From the NCBI GenBank assembly GCA_948630815.1, contig CAPIEU010000025.1, positions 1 to 13,171 on the forward strand: a stretch of 13,171 nucleotides of DNA, read 5' to 3'. Shown in pieces: positions 1 through 5,583 of this stretch. The position numbers were made by a program, and so were the translations under genes. This stretch comes from an uncultured Clostridia bacterium. GTDB taxonomy: Bacteria; Bacillota; Clostridia; TANB77; CAG-508. Every line of letters starts with the position of its first letter. Positions within the stretch are counted from its first letter, which is position 1. The notes beneath the pieces were generated by a model, which ran no database searches, was not told where the DNA came from, and saw only the letters and a program-made list of their open reading frames with translations.

Positions 1-1
1 T

Positions 2-544
2 ATGAAATCTATACAACATGAACAAATGAAAAATAAAGTTCCAGTATTAGATGTTGGAAATACAGTAAGAGTTCATGTTAGAATTAAAGAAGGTAACAGA
101 GAAAGAATACAAGTATTCGAAGGAATTATTATTAAAAAACAAGGTGGAGGAGTAAATGAAACATTTACAGTAAGAAGAATTTCTTATGGTGTAGGTGTTG
201 AAAAAACATTCTTAGTTCATTCTCCATTAGTTGAAAAAGTTGAAGTAGTAAGAGTAGGTAAAGCAAGACGTGCAAAACTATTCTACTTAAGAGACAGAGT
301 AGGTAAAGCATCTAAGACAAAAGAAAAATTAGGTGCGAGAATTGAAAATAAAGAAGTTATTATAAAAGAAGAAATGGTTGAGGAACCAGTTGAAGAAGTT
401 GTAGAGAAAGTTACTGTAGCTGAAGAAACACCAGTTGTAGAAACAGCTGAAGAAGTATCAGCAGAAACTGTAGAAGAGGAAATAGTAGAAGTAGTTGAAG
501 AAGCTAATACTGAGACTGAAAAAGCAGAAGAACCAGCTGAATAG
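2..544 (+). CDS. rplS: 50S ribosomal protein L19 (5' end probably cut by window edge), with long acidic tail
   Basis: L19 sits at the 30S/50S interface of the large ribosomal subunit. The first ~110 residues match the family throughout: GNTVRVHVRIKEGNRERIQ, FEGIIIKKQGGG, the TFTVRRISYGVGVEKTF block, and KARRAKLFYLRDRVGKA near the usual C-terminus. The first visible ATG is at base 2, but L19 normally has a few more residues before the KSIQHEQ-type segment, so the true start is probably just outside the window. Family members are usually about 115 aa. This one continues about 70 residues in a Glu/Val-rich, repetitive acidic tail with almost no basic residues. The reading frame is intact and codon use matches the upstream core, so the tail looks genuine rather than a frameshift artefact. 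It is a core-genome gene that anchors the element insertion downstream. Confidence 0.95.
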   Translation: MKSIQHEQMKNKVPVLDVGNTVRVHVRIKEGNRERIQVFEGIIIKKQGGGVNETFTVRRISYGVGVEKTFLVHSPLVEKVEVVRVGKARRAKLFYLRDRVGKASKTKEKLGARIENKEVIIKEEMVEEPVEEVVEKVTVAEETPVVETAEEVSAETVEEEIVEVVEEANTETEKAEEPAE

Positions 545-626
545 AAGCAATACTTATTACTTTTAAATCAAAAAAATTATTTGGTGACTAAAAGGTGACC
601 AAATTTGAAAAAATACAAAAATTCTA

Positions 627-656
627 TTGACAGTGAGTAGCCAAATGTGCTAATAT
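627..656 (+). promoter_or_regulatory. sigma-A promoter for tRNA-Leu
   Basis: TTGACA at 627-632 and TAATAT at 651-656, spacer 18, place a start about 15 nt before the tRNA 5' end. The -35 lies in one arm of a 9-bp inverted repeat (CTATTGACA at 624-632, TGTCAATAG at 663-671), which may be incidental. Confidence 0.65.
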
Positions 657-677
657 ATACATTGTCAATAGAGAAAT

Positions 678-761
678 GCGGATGTGGCGGAACTGGCAGA
701 CGCGCTGGTCTTAGGAACCAGTGTCAACGACGTGGAGGTTCGAGTCCTCTCATCCGCACCA
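678..761 (+). tRNA. tRNA-Leu (anticodon UAG)
   Basis: Acceptor arms GCGGATG (678-684) and CATCCGC (751-757) pair completely, followed by discriminator A and an encoded CCA (759-761). The anticodon stem CTGGT/ACCAG encloses the loop CTTAGGA with anticodon TAG at 712-714. A long variable arm (GTC-AAC-GAC type) and a TTCGAGT T-loop identify a class II leucine tRNA that reads CUA and other CUN codons. Mobile DNA begins immediately after the CCA, as expected for a tRNA-adjacent integration site. The tRNA itself is intact, so the insertion did not disrupt it. Confidence 0.97.
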
Positions 762-792
762 CAGACAATTTTCGTCGAACTTTTTGAAAGCC

Positions 793-821
793 TTGAGATA
801 ACTTGATTTTAAGACTATAAA
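793..821 (+). promoter_or_regulatory. candidate promoter of module A
   Basis: TTGAGA at 793-798 and TATAAA at 816-821 with a 17-nt spacer. A start near 828 would leave only about 20 nt before the terminator-type hairpin at 849-875, so the orphan gene at 914 would depend on readthrough. Confidence 0.55.
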
Positions 822-848
822 AAATTTGATGGACACAAAAATCTTATT

Positions 849-875
849 CCAACTCTTATGAGTTGGACTTTTTTT
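849..875 (+). terminator. intrinsic terminator or attenuator upstream of orphan gene A
   Basis: Perfect 7-bp stem CCAACTC (849-855)/GAGTTGG (860-866) with loop TTAT and a T-tract at 869-875. It lies between the candidate promoter (793-821) and the ribosome binding site at 895-900. It therefore either ends readthrough from the tRNA or works as an attenuator for the 914 gene. Module B has a hairpin at the same relative position. Confidence 0.75.
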
Positions 876-913
876 GACTAAAACTATTGAAAAAAGGAGG
901 TTTTTGTGATATT

Positions 914-1186
914 ATGTTACATATTATTAAAAAACAAATCAATATGAGTGATGAATTACACTCTAAAATTAAGTGGGCGTGTCGTATAAACTCCATTAAA
1001 CAACAACCCGAAATCATTAACGGGTGTTTAAGAATAATTGAACATACAAATTTAGCGTATGTAGAGCCCCATAGAGTAATCATAAATAACAAATTATTAT
1101 TATTCTTTAATGAACATGATTACTTCTACGTAACAGATTTAAGGACAAAGTATCCAATGTCCAAGTTACAAAAATACATATCATAG
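914..1186 (+). CDS. 90-aa orphan protein, module A copy (EPHRVIINN motif)
   Basis: I do not recognise this family. The ATG at 914 follows AGGAGG at 895-900 with a long 13-nt gap. An in-frame TTG at 887 lies upstream of that ribosome binding site and is not credible. The protein has a short basic N-terminus, a central segment with TNLAYVEPHRVIINN at about residues 47-61, and an aromatic C-terminal half (LLLFFNEHDYFYV) ending in a Lys-rich helix. A clear paralogue sits at the same place upstream of recombinase R2 (9244-9513), sharing the [TNL-Y-EPHRVIINN] core and the same start context. No signal peptide or membrane segment is visible. Conserved location directly before each recombinase suggests a role in the recombination module, for example directionality factor or regulator, but no sequence feature proves this. 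Confidence 0.75.
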   Translation: MLHIIKKQINMSDELHSKIKWACRINSIKQQPEIINGCLRIIEHTNLAYVEPHRVIINNKLLLFFNEHDYFYVTDLRTKYPMSKLQKYIS

Positions 1187-1204
1187 GAGAAAACGGCAAA
1201 ACAT

Positions 1205-1334
1205 TTTAGAGTTTTAAAAAATTATACTATATTGGTTTATTTGTGTTTTTTAAGAGAATTATAGAGATAGTTAATAATAAATATAAAACTCTAAAGTGCT
1301 AATAGCCAAACCTATGCTATGTGGCACTTTTTTT
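1205..1334 (+). promoter_or_regulatory. attenuator-like leader of recombinase R1
   Basis: A strong terminator occupies 1293-1334: outer stem AAAGTGC (1293-1299)/GCACTTT (1324-1330), inner stem ATAGC (1302-1306)/GCTAT (1316-1320), then a T-tract to 1334. An 11-bp perfect long-range pair, TTTAGAGTTTT (1205-1215) with AAAACTCTAAA (1285-1295), overlaps the 5' side of the terminator stem, so the two compete at their junction. A further hairpin (ACTGT 1371-1375/ACAGT 1392-1396, inner GGC/GCC) lies before the R1 ribosome binding site. Because the terminator sits about 95 nt ahead of the R1 start, R1 transcription from the orphan-gene promoter needs antitermination or leakage. Confidence 0.6.
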
Positions 1335-1428
1335 AGTTGCCTTTCTATTCATGTGCGAAAGCATACTAACACTGTAACAGGCAAAGCCTTAACAGTCTTA
1401 GCAATTTGGAAGGAGGAATATTTATAGA

Positions 1429-3259
1429 ATGAATGGAGAAACAAAAAAGGCAGGAATTTATATTCGTGTAAGTACAGAAGATCAAGCAAGGGAACGGATT
1501 TAGTTTAGGAGAACAGGAGGAAAAACTAAAACAGCTTTGTAAATATAAGGAATATGAAATATTTAAGGTTTACAAAGACGCAGGAATATCGGCAAAAGAT
1601 ATGGAACACAGACCAGCTTTTCAGCAAATGCTAATTGATATGAGAGCAGGTAAAATCAATTATATTGTAGCATATAAGCTAGATAGAGTTACTCGTAGTG
1701 TTCGTGATTTAGAGGTGCTAATATCAGACCTCGAAAAGCATAATTGCTATTTGGTGTGTGATAGGGATGATGTAAATACCTCGACCGCTAATGGAAGATT
1801 TTTTGTAAGAATGTTGACAGTTCTTTCACAATTAGAAATTGAAATAGTATCGGAAAGAACAAAATTCGGTTTAACAGGTGCAATAAAATCTGGACATATA
1901 CCTAATAGATGTCCCCTTGGCTACAAAAGAGAAGGCAAAAAAATGATAATTGATGAAACTACCAAAGATTTAGTTATTAGAATATTTAATATGTATTTAG
2001 AGGGCAAAAGCTATCAAACAATAGCCAATATTCTAAACGAGGAACAAGTAACAACATCTACAAAAGCCAAATGGAAAGATTCCACCATAGAGAAAATGAT
2101 AAACAACAAAATCTATATGGGAGATTATGAAAGATTTAAAAGAGTTGGCAAAGAACAAGGAAAAGAGCCTGTTATTTATAGAGATGTAGTAGAGTCAATT
2201 ATAACAAGGGCTATGTTTAATGAGGTACAAGCCCAAAAAGAGAAAAATCAAAGAGCTTTTTGCAGAGATAGAGTTTATATATTTATGCAAAAGCTAATTT
2301 GTCCAAAGTGTGGCAAGCTAATGACTTGCAAAGGAACAGGTGGCAAAAAGAAAAAGTATATGTATTATCATTGCACAGACTGTAAGCTATATTTAAGAGA
2401 AGATTTAATCGAAAATGTAACAATGGATTTAATTATGAATTTAATTGAATACGATATGACAGTAAAGCAATACTTCTTCCCTGTTTTAGCAGATAAAAAA
2501 GAACGTGATACAGCAAAACTAGATAAAGAAATTGCAAATTTGAAAAATCAAAAGAACAGAATTAAAGAAGCATATATAAAAGGAATTGTAGAAGTAAACG
2601 ACTTTTCTGAAGAATATAGAGTAATTGAAGAAAAGCTAAACCTATTAGAAGAAAAAAGAGTACAAGCAATAGACTTAAATAAACAAACCTTTTCCCCACA
2701 ACAGATAATGGCTGATAGAGATGTAGAAAAAGAAAAACTAATTCGTTCTAATCAATTTTATGATATGTTAATGCTTCAGTGGAACACTAAAACCAAAGAA
2801 GAAAAGCAAGAATTTATTTCAAAATTTATAGAAAATGTTACGATTGATAAAAACGAAAAAGGCATATATGAATTAGTAAATATAAAATTTAGAAGTAGCT
2901 TTGTTGAACAGATTAGCAAAATTTTAGACTATGGAATGTTTGACTTTATATCTCCTTGTACAATAGGAAAAGAAGAAGCTAATATTACTACAACAGTACA
3001 AATGGATAAAAAAGAACTACAAGAATATATGGACAGATTAAGTGATTATTATGAAGTTTCATACTACGAATTAGATAGACTTGATAGCACTAAAAAAGGT
3101 TATCAAAAGAAATATTATAGAATAAAAGAAACAAACGAAAATGGAGAAAGGCTATTCAAATTAGTAGAGTTAATTGCTAATGATAAGAGCTTTCCTATTC
3201 AAAAAGATAATCATATTATAGGAGAAATTCGTGTAAAAGAACAAGAAAAAGTTAGTTAA
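1429..3259 (+). CDS. large serine recombinase R1, 609 aa after a +1 frameshift at CGG codon 23
   Basis: Integrase/excisionase of the large serine recombinase family. The ATG at 1429 follows AGGAGG (1411-1416). Frame 1 gives 22 residues including IYIRVST with catalytic Ser15, then CGG ATT TAG. Skipping C1495 continues as GFSLGEQ and stays open to 3259. Fused-protein domains: resolvase catalytic domain (about 8-150, with LDRVTRS at 86-92 and SERTKFGLTGAIKSG), recombinase domain (about 155-260), zinc ribbon with Cys291/294/315/318, coiled coil (about 350-405), then a C-terminal region unlike that of R2. An ATG at 1601 would lack the catalytic serine and part of the fold, so it is not a plausible functional start. 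A pipeline would call this a pseudogene or a 552-aa fragment. The otherwise intact frame, good ribosome binding site and identical break in R2 argue for recoding. tnpV follows after 27 nt. Confidence 0.85.
1489..1503 (+). other. predicted +1 frameshift site of R1
   Basis: Zero frame reads AGG GAA CGG ATT TAG, with CGG at 1495-1497 and the stop at 1501-1503. Omitting C1495 gives GAA GGA TTT AGT (E-G-F-S), the family-typical sequence. AGG GA just upstream resembles a Shine-Dalgarno motif, as in prfB. The P-site tRNA could not re-pair well after slipping from GAA to AAC, so skipping the first A-site base (Ty3-like) or quadruplet decoding fits better. Dropping a G from AGGG instead would give R-N-G-F-S, so the exact slip base is not settled by sequence. 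Confidence 0.75.
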
Positions 3260-3286
3260 AAAATAAAATGTTGGAGGTAAAAACAA

Positions 3287-3664
3287 GTGGAAAATAAAGA
3301 AATAAAAGAAAATAAATATGGAATTGAATACACAAAACAAGGCGATTATTATATGCCAAATCTAGTATTAGAAAAAGAAAAATTAGAATTAAATAAGTAT
3401 GGTAGAGCAAGATTAAACTATCTAAAAACAAATAAAAAAGCAGAATATATGATAATGTTTACAAAAGGAACACTTAATAATCACTTAAAAGAAATACAAG
3501 AAACAGCTCAAAATAGATTAGATTTTATGATAAATGAGTTGGTAAAAAAAGAAAATATTACAGAAGAATTAAAAGCCAAAAATCAATTAGCTTGGGTAGC
3601 AGCAATGAATTCTGTTAAAGCACAAGCAGAAGAAATTATATATAATGAGTTGATTTATGTGTAA
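3287..3664 (+). CDS. tnpV: TnpV family transposon-encoded protein
   Basis: 125 aa starting at GTG 3287, with GGAGG at 3273-3277 nine bases upstream. It matches the TnpV family of Tn4451-like and related Firmicute elements: N-terminal GIEYTKQGDYYMPNL, a central GRARLNYLKTNK segment, then LAWVAAMNSVKAQAEEIIYNEL close to the C-terminus. It is highly charged and helical with no catalytic motif. The biochemical role of TnpV is not established. The gene lies 27 nt after R1 and is probably co-transcribed with it, the usual recombinase-tnpV order. No CGG codon and no frame disruption. Confidence 0.88.
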   Translation: MENKEIKENKYGIEYTKQGDYYMPNLVLEKEKLELNKYGRARLNYLKTNKKAEYMIMFTKGTLNNHLKEIQETAQNRLDFMINELVKKENITEELKAKNQLAWVAAMNSVKAQAEEIIYNELIYV

Positions 3665-3725
3665 AAATTTATCCTAATTTATAACTAATTTGCAGTAAAT
3701 TAAGAATAATCAGCAAATATGAAGT

Positions 3726-3811
3726 GTGAGTACACCCTAAAAATATTGATTTAGCAAGCAACGTATTTGTACTCACGCCACAAATACCAATATAGAATGG
3801 GACAAGTCCCA
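3726..3811 (+). other. candidate origin of transfer (oriT)
   Basis: The non-coding gap between tnpV and the mobilization genes holds two inverted repeats. One is a 9-bp perfect pair, GTGAGTACA (3726-3734) with TGTACTCAC (3768-3776). The other is a tight hairpin, TGGGAC (3798-3803)/GTCCCA (3806-3811), followed by AACCCTAATAC. Paired repeats next to mobC-relaxase genes are the standard layout of MOBP-type oriT regions, where the nick lies beside a small hairpin. I cannot place the nick site. Confidence 0.5.
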
Positions 3812-3846
3812 AACCCTAATACAAAAAACAGAAAGTGAGATGAGAA

Positions 3847-4197
3847 ATTATAAGAAACAGAAATATAAAAATAAACATTTTCTTAAATGAAGAAGAAAAT
3901 AAAATCCTAAATGAGAAAGTGAAAAAGTCTGGATTAAATAAATCAGAGTTCTTTAGAAAAATAATTTTAGATTATCAGCTAAAAGAAAAGCCAGATGAAA
4001 AATTTTATGAAACATTATCACAGCTTCGTGGTATGGCAATAAACTTAAATCAAATGTCAAGAGTTTATAACCAGTATAAAGGCTATGTAAATGAAAATAA
4101 ATATGCTACCCTATATAATCAAATACAAAATTTTATATTGGCATTAGAAGAAGTTTATCTTATACCACAGAAATCAAAAAACGTTAGTGGGTGGTAA
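3847..4197 (+). CDS. MobC-like ribbon-helix-helix mobilization accessory protein
   Basis: Relaxosome accessory proteins of this type bind oriT through a ribbon-helix-helix and assist the relaxase. The open frame reads RNRNIKINIFLNEEENKILNE then KVKKSGLNKSEFFRKIIL, a complete RHH (beta strand plus two helices), followed by LSQLRGMAINLNQMSRVYNQ, the typical MobC LxxxGxNLNQ region. The frame opens after a TGA at 3841-3843 and has no ATG, GTG or TTG before GTG 3919. Starting at 3919 (92 aa) would delete the DNA-binding strand, so a non-standard start at ATT 3847 or ATA 3850 is likelier. The ATG at 3840 is out of frame. The relaxase ATG lies 6 nt after the stop, suggesting coupled translation. Confidence 0.75.
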   Translation: MIRNRNIKINIFLNEEENKILNEKVKKSGLNKSEFFRKIILDYQLKEKPDEKFYETLSQLRGMAINLNQMSRVYNQYKGYVNENKYATLYNQIQNFILALEEVYLIPQKSKNVSGW

Positions 4198-4203
4198 TAG
4201 ATT

Positions 4204-5494
4204 ATGGCAGTAACAAAAATATGGAAAGTAAAAGACAGACTAGATATTACAATAGACTATGCAGTAAATCGGAGAGAAAACAGAAGAAAAATTATATGTA
4301 TCAGGTATAAATTGTATGCCTGATACATCATACCAAGAAATGATAAATATAAAAAAACAATTTTTCAAAACGGATGGAATACAATGCTTTCACGCAGTAC
4401 AATCTTTTGTAAAAGGAGAAATAACACCAGAGCAAGCACATGAAATTGGAATTAAACTTGCTGAAGAACTATGGGGAGATAAATTTCAAGTAGTAGTTAC
4501 AACACATTTGAATACAGATAATTTGCATAACCACTTTGTGCTAAACTCTGTTTCCTTTTTAGATGGTAAACGATTTTGTAATACGAAAAAAGATTATGCA
4601 ATAATGAGGAAAACATCAGATAGACTTTGTGAAGAATATGAATTAAATGTATTATCACAAGAAGAAAAATATAATAAGTATGCTACTAGCAGTTTATATA
4701 AGGAACTTATGAAAGATTCTATTGATTATGCAATAGAAAATGCAAAAGATTATAATGAATTTACAAAGATACTACAAGATTTAGGATATGTAATTACAGA
4801 CAAAAATGAAACATTATCTATAAGGCGTGATCCATACAAAAGGAACACGAGAATTGAAAGGCAATTTGGGAATAAGTATTCAAAAGAAAATATTTACAAA
4901 AGAATACTAGAAACACAGCCCCTATACCCTTATTCTTCTACCCCTATGGTACTAATTACTAGAACTTATGAAAATTATAATAAACAAAAAGAAAAACATT
5001 ATAAAAATAAAGGCTCTATTTCATATCTTATATATCAATATGAGAAATTATTCGGTATCAGTACAGAAAGTACCTTAAAATCGAAAATAGCGAAAATAAC
5101 ACCAGAACTAATAACAGAGATTAAGAAAATGGACGAGTATTCTAATCAAGCAAGATTCTTAGCCAATAACAATATAAATACAGAGCAAGAATTACTAGAT
5201 TTTGAAAAATCTGCTTATGAAAGAGTAAATCCATTAAAAAGCAAAAGAGAAAATCTTTGGAAAAAGCATAAAAGAGCAAAAACAAATGAAGAAAAACAAG
5301 GAATAGAAAACGAGATTATAGAAATTTCAAAACAAATTACTCCAATAACAGAAGAAATAAAGCTTTGCAATAATATAATGAAAAGAGTAAATAAAATTAA
5401 GCAAGTTCAATTACATGAGCAGATAGAACAAGAAAAAGTACAGTTTGAAAAAGAACAAGAAAAGCAGAAAAAGAATAGAAACAAAGCAAGGTAG
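4204..5494 (+). CDS. MOBP-type relaxase (MobA/MobL), 429 aa after a +1 frameshift at CGG codon 23
   Basis: Relaxases nick oriT through a tyrosine, stay bound to the 5' end and pilot the strand during mobilization. The start MAVTKIWKVKDRLD is family-typical, with GGTGG just upstream. Zero frame runs 22 codons to ITIDYAVN, then CGG, and stops at 4321-4323. Skipping C4270 continues as GEKTEEKLYVSGINC and stays open to 5494. The probable catalytic Tyr19 is before the shift. The metal-binding histidines, HLNTDNLHNH at fused residues 101, 108 and 110, are after it, so both halves are needed in one chain. The ATG at 4316 would give a protein without the nucleophile. The C-terminal 100 residues are Lys/Glu-rich coiled coil. 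Only 6 nt separate it from mobC. Confidence 0.85.
4264..4276 (+). other. predicted +1 frameshift site of the relaxase
   Basis: Zero frame reads GTA AAT CGG AGA, with CGG at 4270-4272. The restored frame is GTA AAT (C) GGA GAG AAA ACA, giving V-N-G-E-K-T at the position where family members usually carry an N-P-E-K-T-like turn. No Shine-Dalgarno-like motif precedes it, unlike R1 and R2, so CGG itself is the only shared element. Confidence 0.7.
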
Positions 5495-5512
5495 ATTATT
5501 CTATCTTGTTTT
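5487..5512 (+). terminator. terminator of the mobilization operon
   Basis: Stem CAAGGTAGA (5487-5495)/TCTATCTTG (5500-5508), 9 bp with one G-T pair and loop TTAT, followed by TTTT. Its 5' arm contains the relaxase stop codon, a compact arrangement. Confidence 0.75.
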
Positions 5513-5517
5513 ACAAA

Positions 5518-5545
5518 TTGATTGATAAAAGCATAAATTTATGAT
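5518..5545 (+). promoter_or_regulatory. promoter of the phosphoesterase cargo gene
   Basis: TTGATT at 5518-5523 and TATGAT at 5540-5545 with a 16-nt spacer, directly after the mobilization-operon terminator and about 40 nt before the ATG. The cargo gene therefore looks independently transcribed. Confidence 0.55.
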
Positions 5546-5583
5546 AGTATTTATATGTATGAGTGAGTTGTAGGAGGAATGTT

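Noticed and set aside
579..604. ATTTGGT/ACCAAAT hairpin after rplS with a GGTGAC direct repeat
   Set aside because: Only 7 bp with a 12-nt loop and no T-tract; too weak to call a terminator or an attachment site.
624..671. CTATTGACA/TGTCAATAG inverted repeat as an attachment site
   Set aside because: It coincides with the tRNA promoter -35 and the leader upstream of an intact tRNA; no partner copy near the element ends.
856..1092. Minus-strand open frame over orphan gene A, and the equivalent at 9201-9431
   Set aside because: Mirror images of the conserved plus-strand orphan proteins, without ribosome binding sites.
1601..3259. R1, R2 and the relaxase as independent shorter genes starting at ATG 1601, 10099 and 4316
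   Set aside because: No ribosome binding site precedes these ATGs, the frames are open and family-like far upstream, and the catalytic residues would be missing. The true starts are 1429, 9729 and 4204.
5563..5565. ATG 5563 as the phosphoesterase start
   Set aside because: It precedes the strong AGGAGG at 5572-5577; ATG 5584 is correctly spaced.
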